Shown piece by piece: positions 1 through 8,660 of a stretch of 59,040 nucleotides of DNA. Source of the stretch: Microvirga massiliensis. Its GTDB lineage: Bacteria > Pseudomonadota > Alphaproteobacteria > Rhizobiales > Beijerinckiaceae. The stretch spans positions 12,437 through 71,476 of the forward strand of contig NZ_LN811366.1 in NCBI RefSeq assembly GCF_001006805.1. Direction: 5' to 3'. The position numbers were made by a program, and so were the translations under genes. The notes below the pieces were generated by a model. The model did no database searches. It saw nothing but the letters and a program-made list of their open reading frames with translations, and was not told where the DNA came from. The stretch's first letter is position 1. Each line of letters starts with the position of its first letter.

Positions 1-86
1 CGCTGGAGTGGACCCTGTCCTCGCCACCCCCCTTCCACCAGTTCGAAACCCTCCCAAGGATCGTCGAGACACACGAGTAGCCGCTG

Positions 87-1079
87 TTACGGTGCGGCTG
101 CTTTCCTCAGCAGGGTCGGTGCCGTGCACTCGGTCTCGGCCGGGCTCTCAATGGCGGGAGCGAAATCGTCGCGGCCTGACGAGGCGGCTATGACCGGGAG
201 CTTCGGCGCGGTGGACATGTCTGCATCCAGCGGCCCTTCCGCTTCGACGACCTCTCGCAGGCCCTTCAGTGCAGTGGTCAAGGCGCCGCTTTCAGCCTCT
301 TCCGAATAGACCACGTAGACAGGGTGGGTGAACTCCGGCGCGTGCGGCACGACTTGCAGGCGCCCGCTGGCGAGATGGCATCGGACGGCGCGCTGCCGGA
401 AATAGCCGGAGCCGCCGACCTGCAGAATATAGTCCAGCCCGAGCGGGCCAAGGCCAACGAAGAGGCCAGGGCTCGAGAATTGCGGAAAATTCATCCCGTG
501 CTGGGCCGCGAAGTCATGTCCCCAATCGACGTAAACATAGTCGGGATCTGCTACGCCGGTGGAAGCAGGATCCGTCGTGACCAGGACGAGCCTCTCCTCC
601 ATCAGCATTTCGACTTTCAGCCCCGGCCAGTGCCGGGGCGCGTAGACGACTGCAAGGTCGAGCGCTCCATCGGCAACCTGGCGTAGCAGGCCCTCCGGCG
701 TTCCTATCTGGGCTCGGAGTGCTACGTCGGCTGCACTGTTCCTCATCCAGATCATCCACTCGAGGAGGAGAGGGCTCCAGAGGCTGAGCTCGCCACCAGC
801 CGCGAGCATGGCGCGGTGTCCGGGCGGGATCGAAACCTGGTGGCGTGCGCGCTCCCAGACCTGAACGAGGGTCCGCGCAAAGCGCAGGAACTGCTCGCCG
901 GCAGGGGTGAGGCTCGAGCCGGACTTGTTGCGCAGGAAGACGGGCCGCCTCAGCTGGTCCTCGAGGGAGCGCACCCGTGCACTGACGGTGGTCTGCGTTA
1001 CATTCAGGCGCTCGGCTGCGCGGACGAAGCTGCCGGTCTCGACGATGGTCAGAAAGGTTCGGGCGAGTTCGATATCCAT
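87..1079 (-). CDS. LysR-family transcriptional regulator (copy 1 of a divergent pair)
   Basis: A 330-residue LysR-type regulator. The winged helix-turn-helix occupies about residues 1-63 (starts MDIELARTF; recognition region VTQTTVSARVRSLEDQL), followed by a LysR substrate-binding domain to about residue 290 and a low-complexity tail that the paralogue lacks. It acts as a cytoplasmic DNA-binding protein, effector unknown. It faces away from a closely related LysR gene starting at 2005; the two share most of their HTH and long blocks such as DLAVVYAPRHWPGL and DPDYVYVDWG. The start is the ATG matching the conserved family N-terminus. No structural gene is adjacent, so no target can be named. 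Confidence 0.93.
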   Translation of the reverse strand: MDIELARTFLTIVETGSFVRAAERLNVTQTTVSARVRSLEDQLRRPVFLRNKSGSSLTPAGEQFLRFARTLVQVWERARHQVSIPPGHRAMLAAGGELSLWSPLLLEWMIWMRNSAADVALRAQIGTPEGLLRQVADGALDLAVVYAPRHWPGLKVEMLMEERLVLVTTDPASTGVADPDYVYVDWGHDFAAQHGMNFPQFSSPGLFVGLGPLGLDYILQVGGSGYFRQRAVRCHLASGRLQVVPHAPEFTHPVYVVYSEEAESGALTTALKGLREVVEAEGPLDADMSTAPKLPVIAASSGRDDFAPAIESPAETECTAPTLLRKAAAP

Positions 1080-2004
1080 GGTGGCACATTGAGCAGGCCT
1101 GGGTCCTGCGAGATCTCGGGGGAAGCGCCGCAGCCGATCGACCGCCTCGGCGGTCGAGTGCCCAGAATGACGATCTTCCGGTTCTTCTTATTTGTGGCCC
1201 CGACCTCGAATGCGGCTGCGCCTGACCGAGCCCGGGGCTACGTGCCCGCGATCACGTTACCTGCGCGAAGCAAACCGGGGATGGAGGTCGTAAAGCTCAG
1301 CATAATTACATGTGACTACTGTTTATTTCAGAAGTCAAACCCGGGCGGTGAGCGGCTCCCCCGTGGGCCTAAAACCAAGCTCCAGGTCTGACCGGCGCGG
1401 CGATCCGGTCGAAATGCGCAGCCACCCGCGACGCGAATGCAGCAAGAAACATGCTGGCAAGCTGCAATAGAATTCATTTTCAACATTGCTGCGTTTGCTT
1501 TCTCATGACGCAAACGCTGGCTTTTGGCACGACCGGAGGCTGAGGATGCGATCTAGGAGGGGGCGCCGGTGCGACTCGCGCGGCATTCTGGACGAGATCG
1601 GGATCGGTTTGTCCCCCATGCAGGGATCACGAGGCGCCCGTCCGACCATCTTTCAGCACCGCACTTGTCCACTTCAAGCGGACGATGAGGGCGAAGCAGA
1701 CTCGGAGGTGGAGGCTTGCGCGCCGGATCCGGAGGAGATGAGGGCCCGAAATTGCGAGGGCGATCACGTGTCCTCTATGGCCGGATCAACGGCTCCGAAA
1801 CCCTGAAGAAGTGAGGGCGTCATGCTGATCGAGCGCAAGAGCAACACCGCAAGCCGTGGCGCCCTGCGCGGCATCGGCACCAGCGTGATGCCTTGCCTCA
1901 TGGATTGGCACCGCGGTACCTCCATCTCAAACCATGGGATCCGGAGCGATCTCGCACCTCCGGCCGACTGTCTGCCTCGTTGAAGATCGAGGCGAGGGCC
2001 AACG
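1080..2004. other. Intergenic region between two divergent LysR genes
   Basis: About 925 bases between the two LysR start codons with no recognisable gene. The only small reading frame with any ribosome-binding support is a 53-codon frame at 1822-1983 (+), preceded by GAAGTGAGG; its product resembles nothing I know and I do not call it. An A+T-richer stretch near 1300-1500 is the likeliest place for promoters and LysR sites, but I could not pick out a specific operator. Confidence 0.4.
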
Positions 2005-2943
2005 ATGGATATCGAACTCGCCCGAACCTTTCTGGCCATCGTCGAGGCCGGAAGTTTCGTCCGCGCCGCAGAACGATTGAATGTGACCCAGACGACGGTC
2101 AGCGCACGTGTCCGCTCACTGGAGGACCAATTGCGGCGGCCGGTCTTCGTCCGCAACAAAGCGGGGGCGACGCTCACGGCCGCGGGGGAGCAGTTCCTGC
2201 GTTTCGCACCGACCCTGGTTCAAGTTTGGGAGCGGGCACGCCACGAGGTCGCCATTCCGGCAGGCCGGCGAGCAGTACTCGCGATCGGAGGCGAGTTGAG
2301 CCTGTGGAATCCATTGCTCCTCGCCTGGATGGTGTGGATGAGAAACAACGCAAGCGACGTGGCCCTTCGAACCCAGGTCGGCCTCCCTGACGGGCTGCTG
2401 CGCCAGGTAGGTGACGGTGTGCTCGACCTGGCGGTCGTCTACGCCCCACGGCACATGCCCGGGCTGAGGGTCGAGATGATCATGGAGGAGGAACTCGTGC
2501 ACGTGACGACCGACGTCACGGTTTCCGACGTGTCCGATCCTGATTATGTTTACGTCGACTGGGGCGAGGACTTTGCGGCCCACCACGGGATGAGTTTTCC
2601 CCAGTTTTCCGATCCGGGATTGTTCGTCGGGCTTGGTCCGCTTGCGCTGGACTACATCGTCCAGGTCGGCGGAGCGGGCTATTTTCGGCGACGGGCGGTC
2701 CAGCCCTTCCTTGCGAGCGGGCGATTGAAGGTAATCTCCAGAGCGCCGGTCTTCACGCATCCCGTCTATGCGGTCTACGCGGAGAGTATCGACAGCGATG
2801 TTCTTGGTCTCGCAGTCGAGGGCCTTCGGGAACTCGCCGCAGACGCTGAGTCGCAGGACAGGCCCCGGGGCAAGACGCCTGAGGCACCAAGCTCCTCGAT
2901 CGGAGCAATACTACCCTTGAACCCCTCCCATCGTGGGTTGTGA
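2005..2943 (+). CDS. LysR-family transcriptional regulator (copy 2 of a divergent pair)
   Basis: A 312-residue LysR-type regulator with the same layout as the gene at 87-1079: HTH at residues 1-63, substrate-binding domain to about 290. By eye the two proteins are around 70% identical over the first 280 residues, which points to a gene duplication followed by inversion or divergent placement. Differences cluster in the C-terminal tail and in scattered effector-domain positions, so the pair may have split ligand specificity. The start ATG aligns exactly with the start of copy 1. The downstream neighbour is on the other strand, so it is probably monocistronic. Confidence 0.93.
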   Translation: MDIELARTFLAIVEAGSFVRAAERLNVTQTTVSARVRSLEDQLRRPVFVRNKAGATLTAAGEQFLRFAPTLVQVWERARHEVAIPAGRRAVLAIGGELSLWNPLLLAWMVWMRNNASDVALRTQVGLPDGLLRQVGDGVLDLAVVYAPRHMPGLRVEMIMEEELVHVTTDVTVSDVSDPDYVYVDWGEDFAAHHGMSFPQFSDPGLFVGLGPLALDYIVQVGGAGYFRRRAVQPFLASGRLKVISRAPVFTHPVYAVYAESIDSDVLGLAVEGLRELAADAESQDRPRGKTPEAPSSSIGAILPLNPSHRGL

Positions 2944-2988
2944 CCGGACAGCGCCGAATACAAGCCGACTGACCTCGCCGACGCCTCC

Positions 2989-3711
2989 TCAGGCGCTAAG
3001 GTCGTCTTCCGGACTGTCATTCAGGCCAAGCCGCGATAGGACGGCATCAGTGATCCGTGCGCATCGAACTCCCTGAAACGGGAAGGTGTCCCGCAGGACC
3101 GTCGCGAGCTTTTCGTCAAGGTTCTTCCGCAGCAGCCTGCGCGCCCGATGCAGTCTCGTCTTCACGGTCTCGGGCCGAAGTTCGAGATTGGCTGCGGTCT
3201 CCTCGATGCTCAGCTCTTCGACATCGCGCATTATGAAAACGAGACGGAAGGGTTCGGGCAGGTCATCGATGGCGTGTTCGAGAAGACGTCGCACCTCCTC
3301 GCGCGCAGCGGCGGCTTCGGGACTGGGATTGGCATGGGCGCCGGGGAACATGATCACACGGGTATCTCCCTCCTGAATGGCCCGGTCGAGCACGTCGAGT
3401 CCCTCAGTAGGCCTCCGACGCCGTATCCGGCCGAAAGCGTCATTCAGAACGATCCTGGTCAGCCATGTACCCAAACTACTGTCGCCACGGAAACCTTTCA
3501 GCGCCGCGAAGGCGTGAAGGTATGCTTCCTGCAGCACGTCCTCGGCTTCGGTCTCGTCCCGTACGATTCCCCGAGCCACTCGATACAGACGCTGGTTATA
3601 GCGCTGCATGATCGCACGGAATGCGGCTCCATCGCCGCCGCGGACAAGTTCCACGACCTCCAGGTCCGTGCACTGAGAGATATCCCGGCGCTTTGCCGTA
3701 ACGGTCTGCAT
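2989..3711 (-). CDS. ECF-type RNA polymerase sigma factor
   Basis: A 240-residue sigma-70 factor of the extracytoplasmic-function class. Region 2 is seen as QRLYRVARGIVRDETEAEDVLQEAYLHAF with SLGTWLTRIVLN, and region 4 as LPEPFRLVFIMRDVEELS followed by the HTH ETAANLELRPETVKTRLHRA. After region 4 there is a ~35-residue extension (FPFQGVRCARI) with a conserved-looking cysteine. No anti-sigma factor or zinc-binding partner is adjacent, so control may lie in the C-terminal extension itself. It lies 42 bases downstream of folE on the same strand and may be co-transcribed with it. Confidence 0.93.
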   Translation of the reverse strand: MQTVTAKRRDISQCTDLEVVELVRGGDGAAFRAIMQRYNQRLYRVARGIVRDETEAEDVLQEAYLHAFAALKGFRGDSSLGTWLTRIVLNDAFGRIRRRRPTEGLDVLDRAIQEGDTRVIMFPGAHANPSPEAAAAREEVRRLLEHAIDDLPEPFRLVFIMRDVEELSIEETAANLELRPETVKTRLHRARRLLRKNLDEKLATVLRDTFPFQGVRCARITDAVLSRLGLNDSPEDDLSA

Positions 3712-3753
3712 GTTCGGTCTCCTCGGTTATGAGGAACCGGGATCGCGTCGAGG

Positions 3754-4365
3754 TCAAGCGATCGCGGTCAGGAATTCCTGTCGGGTAGCGGGATCGTCCC
3801 GGAAGGCGCCGAGCATCCGGTTCGTCACCATCGAGACCCCGTGCTTACGCACGCCACGGTTCGCCAAACAGGCGTGCGTCGCCTTCACGACGACGCCGAC
3901 GCCGCGGGGCGCCAGGATCTCCTCTATGGTATCCGCGATCTGCGCGGTGAGTCGCTCCTGCACCTGGAGCCGATGGGCAAAGGCATCCACGACGCGGGCG
4001 AGTTTCGAGATGCCGACGACCCGTCTGCGCGGCAGATAGCCGACATGTACGATGCCGCGGATCGCCGCCATGTGGTGCTCGCAGCAAGACTCGAAGGGGA
4101 TATCGCGCAGGACCACCATGCCGTCATAGCCGCCGACCTCCTCGAAGGTGCGTTCGAGCATCTCGGCAGGATCCTGCTCGTAGCCCTCGAACCATTCTTC
4201 GTAGGCGCGGATGACCCGGGCAGGGGTGTCCACGAGCCCCTCGCGCCCAGGGGACTCGCCGGCCCAACGGATCAGGGTGCGGACTGCCTCCTCGGCCTCG
4301 TCGCGGCTGGGGCGCGGCGCGACAGCGTTCTCAATGCAGCGAAGTTGCTCGCGTGTGCTCTGCAT
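3754..4365 (-). CDS. folE: GTP cyclohydrolase I
   Basis: A 203-residue FolE-type GTP cyclohydrolase I, which converts GTP to 7,8-dihydroneopterin triphosphate, the first step of folate and pterin synthesis. The zinc-site motifs are present: FESCCEHHM (the family usually has FES-x-CEHH) and ATHACLANRGVRKHGVSMVT. The N-terminal helix DEAEEAVRTLIRWAGESPGREGLVDTPARV is also typical. Length is normal. It is divergent from the DUF488 gene at 4470 and upstream of the ECF sigma gene on the same strand. Being isolated from other folate genes, it may be a second, accessory copy; I cannot tell from the window. Confidence 0.95.
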   Translation of the reverse strand: MQSTREQLRCIENAVAPRPSRDEAEEAVRTLIRWAGESPGREGLVDTPARVIRAYEEWFEGYEQDPAEMLERTFEEVGGYDGMVVLRDIPFESCCEHHMAAIRGIVHVGYLPRRRVVGISKLARVVDAFAHRLQVQERLTAQIADTIEEILAPRGVGVVVKATHACLANRGVRKHGVSMVTNRMLGAFRDDPATRQEFLTAIA

Positions 4366-4469
4366 TACAGCTCCCCTGCGGGTTGTGCGGCGCTATATGA
4401 TTGGATGGGACAGGCGAGGAAAGGTTCCGGCCAATATAGAGCCCAGGAGCTGATGACTGGAGCAAGCCG

Positions 4470-4838
4470 ATGAGCACGCGAATTGTGGCCGGCAACGTCA
4501 AACTCAAGCGGGCTTACGAACAGCCTGCACGTGAGGACGGGACTCGCATCCTGATCGACCGGCTGTGGCCACGCGGCATGTCGAAGAAAGCTGCCGCCCT
4601 CGATCTTTGGATGAAGGACATAGCCCCTTCGACGGAGCTTCGAAAGTGGTTCGGGCATGAGCCATCGCGTTGGGAGGAATTCCGCCGGCTATATGCGGAC
4701 GAGGTCCGGTCTAAAGCCGAGTTGCTTGGTCAATTGCGTGTCCTTGCACGGCAAGGCCCGATCACGCTGGTGTATTCGGCACACGATGAGGCTCATAACG
4801 ATGCCGTCGTCCTGAGGGACCTGATCTTGGGGCGATAG
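4470..4838 (+). CDS. DUF488 family protein (YeaO-like)
   Basis: A 122-residue protein of the short DUF488/YeaO class, recognised from RILIDRLWPRGMSKKAAALDLWMKDIAPS, the WFGH motif, and the C-terminal ITLVYSAHDEAHNDA. The family is widespread but biochemically uncharacterised. The start ATG has GGAG eight bases upstream. It is divergent from folE with about 100 bases between them, which must hold both promoters. A second, longer DUF488 protein is encoded at 11975-12520; the two belong to different subgroups and are not recent duplicates. Confidence 0.85.
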   Translation: MSTRIVAGNVKLKRAYEQPAREDGTRILIDRLWPRGMSKKAAALDLWMKDIAPSTELRKWFGHEPSRWEEFRRLYADEVRSKAELLGQLRVLARQGPITLVYSAHDEAHNDAVVLRDLILGR

Positions 4839-5011
4839 TCAGGTATCCAACCTCGAATGGGCTTACTGTCTTATGCTTGCTCCCTGGCCGCATAGCAGCT
4901 GACGGGCGGCCATCTCGGAACCCCATGCCCTCTCGGTCAAGGATCTGGCAATCCTAAGGGCCGGCGCGGAGCGACCTGATCTTCCCAAGCAACAAAAATA
5001 TTGCAGGGAAG

Positions 5012-5398
5012 GTGCAAACAAATTTTCTTGCCCGCAGTAAAAAAGCAGTCGACGTTGAGCGGCAATGTCAAAGAGCCGATGGCGAAGCTAGCCTGAGCGA
5101 TCCTGCTCCGGAGTCGGTCGATGGGGAATCGTATGCACAGGCTGAGGTCCTCACCCATCGGTTTGAACCCGAGCCTGTCGGTGGATCCAGGTTCGATCTT
5201 CGCAGCGGATCGGAAGCTCCGCGATACCAAGGTGATCAGCGTCGAGGCGGCGCGCACGGCCTTCCGGCCGCAGGCCCCGGAATATGGAAAGCGACGGCCA
5301 AGATCATGGAGGATGCGCGAGAACGCGTGTCGAGAGGGCACCTCGTTCTCCAGCACGAATTGTTGCTTCGGTTCCCGAATTTCAGCGCCGGCCTATAG
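5012..5398 (+). repeat. Dispersed diverged repeat, copy A
   Basis: This stretch aligns along its whole length with 10074-10453. Matching blocks include the A+T-rich start (CAAATTTTCTTGCCC here, CAAATTTCCTTGCCC there), GCGACGTTG-like and GGAGTC/GGAGCC segments, the coding block AAGGTGATCAG, and the end block CTCGTTCTCCAGCACGAATTGTTGCTTCGG. Overall identity is perhaps 60%, so the duplication is old. Each copy contains the same small reading frame; the frame is broken in this copy. Both copies are flanked by single-copy genes rather than by transposase genes. Confidence 0.6.
5133..5398 (+). pseudogene. Frameshifted small gene (relative of the 10199-10453 gene)
   Basis: The N-terminal half reads MHRLRSSPIGL... 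then DTKVISVEAARTAFRPQ in the frame of the ATG at 5133. The C-terminal half, which matches the intact copy (REN-VFVLQDEPLLQF there; RGHLVLQHELLLRF here), lies in the next frame and ends at 5398. The frame switch falls around 5270-5300. Function is unknown. It could instead be two short separate frames, but the match to the uninterrupted copy at 10199-10453 argues for a frameshift. Confidence 0.5.
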
Positions 5399-5425
5399 GT
5401 CCGAGCTGCGAAGAAACAGACACCG

Positions 5426-7966
5426 ATGGGGGCGACAGCCAGAATAATCTTGACCGACACAACGACCGACACGGCGAATTCGAATGTCCGCGCACCCGCA
5501 CAGCCGGCATTGATTCGCGCACTCCGGGCACTGATCTTTGCCTCTCTGTTTCTGCCGGCCGTGCTCTTGGCCGCGGCAGCCTTTCATGACTGGCAACGGC
5601 TGAATGCAGCCGTCGAGAGGCGCGCCTACAACACGGCGGCTATCCTCCGCGAGCACGCCCTGAAGGTGTTTCAAACTCACGAACTCGTTCTGGACCGGGT
5701 CGATGAGCGCATCCGAGGCATGACCTGGGAGGAGATCGAAAGATCCGAAGACGTGCGCCTTTTCCTGAGGGGGATTGCGACGGGGCTCGACTACGTCAGT
5801 TCGCTGCTCCTGGTCAGGCCCGACGGGCAACTCTCCAGCGGCACGCGAAGCTCTCCCCTCCCGCAACCGATGAATGTCGCGGACCGGGACTACTTCCTCG
5901 TTCCGAAGTCCGACAGCGACGTAGGCATATATATCGGCAAACCCATTATTGGGCGCGTGAGTGGTGAGCCGATCATCAACGTGAGTCGTCGGAGATCGAG
6001 TCCGACCGGAGATTTCGACGGCGTGATCGCAGTTGCCGTTACCACGGACTACTTCAATCGGTTCTATCGCACGGTCAGTGCAGGAGCCGATTCAGTGACC
6101 CTTGTGCGGGCCGATGGCACTGTCCTGGTTCGAGAGGCGCCAGCCGTAACGAGCGGGGAGATACTAAGCCCCCTTAGTGGGTTGATGCGCGGCATTGCTG
6201 CCGGCGATTCGGGACTCTACGAGACAGCTTCCGAGCTGGATCAAGTCCGGCGCCTCCATGCCTACGAGAAGGTCGGCCCCTATCCTCTGTATGTGAGTTA
6301 CGGCGTGTGTCTCGCTGCTGTCCAGCAGGAGTGGCTCAAAGGGGTCATGGTTCATGGGTTCTTCGCTGCGCTGGCGTCCATGGGATTGGCGACAATCACC
6401 TGGATCGCGCTGCGCCAAGCCCATCGGGAGCAAGCAGCGGTCGAGCGATGGCGGGGCGAGGCAATCGAACGTGAACGTGCCGAACACCTCTATCGCGCTC
6501 TCTACAACAGAGCCCCTATCCCCCAGCAGTCTCTCGACGCCAATGGCGCTCTCCTCACCGTCAGCGACACGTGGCTGGAACTGTTGGGCTACGATCGGCA
6601 AGCAGTTATTGGTCGCCTCTTCCAGGAGTTCCTTCCACAGGACCAGCAGTTCACCTTCGACCAGCACCGGGCCCGCCTCCTCGAGAGCGGCAAAGTCAGG
6701 GATTTGCCGCTCGAGGTGCTCCGTAGATCGGGAGAGCGCGTTCCAATTCTCTGGTCGGCGACCGTCGAGCGGAACCGCGAGGGCCGCTTCGTCCAGACAC
6801 TGGGCGCCCTGGTCGATGCCACGGAGCGCAGAAGGGCCGAGAAGGGACTTGCGCAACTCCAGAAGGTGGAGGCTATCGGCCAACTTACGGGCGGGGTGGC
6901 GCATGACTTCAACAACCTTCTTCAGGCCCTGTCCGGCTGCCTGCACCTGATCGACAAAGGAGCCTCAGAGCCCAGGCTGAAGGCTATCCTGGAGGCAGGT
7001 CAGCAGGCTGTCGGTCGCGGCGCGAGACTCACCCAGCAACTGATGGGCTTCGCCCGCCGGGAAGCACTCAGGCCCGAGCCAGTCGATATTCCCGATCAGG
7101 TTCTCGGGATGTCGGAGCTCCTGACTCGTGCGCTTCGCGAGAACATCAAAATCAATCTGGAGCTGGAGCATGGGCTCTGGCCTGCCTTGGTGGATCCAAC
7201 GCAGTTCGAGATGGCCATCCTCAATCTCGCGGTGAATGCTCGGGATGCGATGCCGTCCGGAGGAACGCTGCGTGTCACAGGCATGAACTGCACATTCGGT
7301 CCTGGGGAACAGGCAGACGGTCTCGTTGGCGACTTCGTCCGCCTGACGATCAGTGACACGGGATCGGGAATGCCGCCCGAGGTTCTGGAGCATGTCTTCG
7401 ACCCGTTCTTTACGACCAAGGAGGCAGGTAAAGGCACAGGGCTGGGCTTGAGCCAGGTCTATGGCTTTGCGCGTCAGGCGGGCGGTACTGTGCAGGTAGA
7501 AAGCGCTCCAGGAGAGGGGACCAGGGTTTACCTGCTGCTCCCGCGTTCAATGCAGGCTGCTGTTGCGGAGAGGAAAGTTAGGAGCAGCAATGGTACCCTA
7601 GACGGCTTGAAGGTACTGTTCGTTGAAGACGATCCCATCGTCAGAGCCATGGTGGGGGCAGCGCTGGAAGACCTCGGATGTGAGGTCACGCGAACCGCCT
7701 CGGCAGAAGAGGCTCTCGAAGCTCTCCAAAAGGGAGTTGAGGCCGAACTGCTCTTCAGCGATGTCGTGATGCCGGGCATGACCGGCGTCGAACTGGCAAA
7801 GGAGGCCCGCCTGCTGCGACCGGGTCTCGGCATTGTCCTCACAACGGGCTATAGCGAGGACGCTGCGCGGCTAAGTGGCACTCGCGTGCTGGCGAAACCC
7901 TACCGTATCGAGACCCTGGTCAAAATTCTCGCGGAAGAAATGAACAAACGCCGCTCGTCGCACTGA
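5426..7966 (+). CDS. Membrane hybrid histidine kinase with sensor, PAS and receiver domains
   Basis: An 846-residue inner-membrane sensor. A first membrane helix lies near residues 36-53, followed by a periplasmic double-Cache-like domain (motifs DRDYFLVPK, IYIGKPIIGR) and a second helix near 305-330 (GFFAALASMGLATITWIAL). A PAS domain (LYNRAPIPQQSLD to TLGALVDATERR), a HisKA dimerisation domain with the phospho-acceptor in GGVAHDFNNLL, and a HATPase (NLAVNARDAMPSGG, ISDTGSGM, GTGLGLSQVYG) follow. A receiver domain with the acceptor Asp in LLFSDVVMPGMTG ends the protein. No cognate response regulator is adjacent, so output may be through an unlinked partner. Confidence 0.93.
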   Translation: MGATARIILTDTTTDTANSNVRAPAQPALIRALRALIFASLFLPAVLLAAAAFHDWQRLNAAVERRAYNTAAILREHALKVFQTHELVLDRVDERIRGMTWEEIERSEDVRLFLRGIATGLDYVSSLLLVRPDGQLSSGTRSSPLPQPMNVADRDYFLVPKSDSDVGIYIGKPIIGRVSGEPIINVSRRRSSPTGDFDGVIAVAVTTDYFNRFYRTVSAGADSVTLVRADGTVLVREAPAVTSGEILSPLSGLMRGIAAGDSGLYETASELDQVRRLHAYEKVGPYPLYVSYGVCLAAVQQEWLKGVMVHGFFAALASMGLATITWIALRQAHREQAAVERWRGEAIERERAEHLYRALYNRAPIPQQSLDANGALLTVSDTWLELLGYDRQAVIGRLFQEFLPQDQQFTFDQHRARLLESGKVRDLPLEVLRRSGERVPILWSATVERNREGRFVQTLGALVDATERRRAEKGLAQLQKVEAIGQLTGGVAHDFNNLLQALSGCLHLIDKGASEPRLKAILEAGQQAVGRGARLTQQLMGFARREALRPEPVDIPDQVLGMSELLTRALRENIKINLELEHGLWPALVDPTQFEMAILNLAVNARDAMPSGGTLRVTGMNCTFGPGEQADGLVGDFVRLTISDTGSGMPPEVLEHVFDPFFTTKEAGKGTGLGLSQVYGFARQAGGTVQVESAPGEGTRVYLLLPRSMQAAVAERKVRSSNGTLDGLKVLFVEDDPIVRAMVGAALEDLGCEVTRTASAEEALEALQKGVEAELLFSDVVMPGMTGVELAKEARLLRPGLGIVLTTGYSEDAARLSGTRVLAKPYRIETLVKILAEEMNKRRSSH

Positions 7967-8660
7967 CCGACTCAACTCGGCTAAAGGAAAACTGTTTGTT
8001 CGACATACCCGGCACCGATTGCCCTAACGGCCAATGGAGAGCGAAAGTCCCAGGCAGGACGCTGGCTCGAACTCTCCTGTCGCCGCCAATCCAGTCGTGA
8101 AATCGCAAGCAAGCCAGCCGATTCCGGAGATACCTCACTAGACAGCATTGTCCCCGCGAGTGGTACCAAGGAGATGCATAGAGAGGTCCGACAGATCGAC
8201 GCTGAAGTGCTTGGCTGAGGATCCGCGACCCGGGAAGTGGCGTAGTGGCTGCGCTTCCCCGATCCCGTGGCAATGATGCGCAACCTGCTCACCTGGCCGG
8301 TCTGCACAGTCCGTTGATCTTGCTATCGCCATCGCCGGTCTCATGCGGAATCTAGCGGTCGACCGAGGTCGGGGCGACTGACGTCACCCGGCTGCTCGTT
8401 CCGGACGGATGATTTTGATACAGAGAGCTGCGCGATACAGTGATCACCGAGTCTCATCCATGACTCACCAGGATGTCTCCAGACTGCCCTGAGAAGTGCG
8501 AAAGCAGAGACCTCCGCGAGTATCCGGAACCTCTTCGACGGCGACGCATCCAATGGCACGATGAGGAGCTGCGATCCGCGAGGCTCACCCAAGCCTGGAG
8601 ATCTGACGGTCCGAACCGCGGTTCTTGCAAGTAGAGGTGTCTATTGGAGAGGAGAACTCC
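7967..8660. other. Long intergenic region upstream of a cytochrome c gene
   Basis: About 690 bases in which I see no convincing gene on either strand: the frames present lack ribosome-binding sites and show no recognisable protein. A perfect 12-base palindrome, GAACCGCGGTTC, sits at 8613-8624, 36 bases before the start codon of the cytochrome gene, and could be an operator. Confidence 0.4.

Noticed and set aside
1486..1806. A 106-codon plus frame between the LysR genes
   Set aside because: Arg-rich, no ribosome-binding site and no protein-like pattern; typical chance frame in high-GC DNA.
1822..1983. 53-codon frame with GAAGTGAGG upstream
   Set aside because: The ribosome-binding sequence is weak and the product shows no domain; support is too thin for a gene call.
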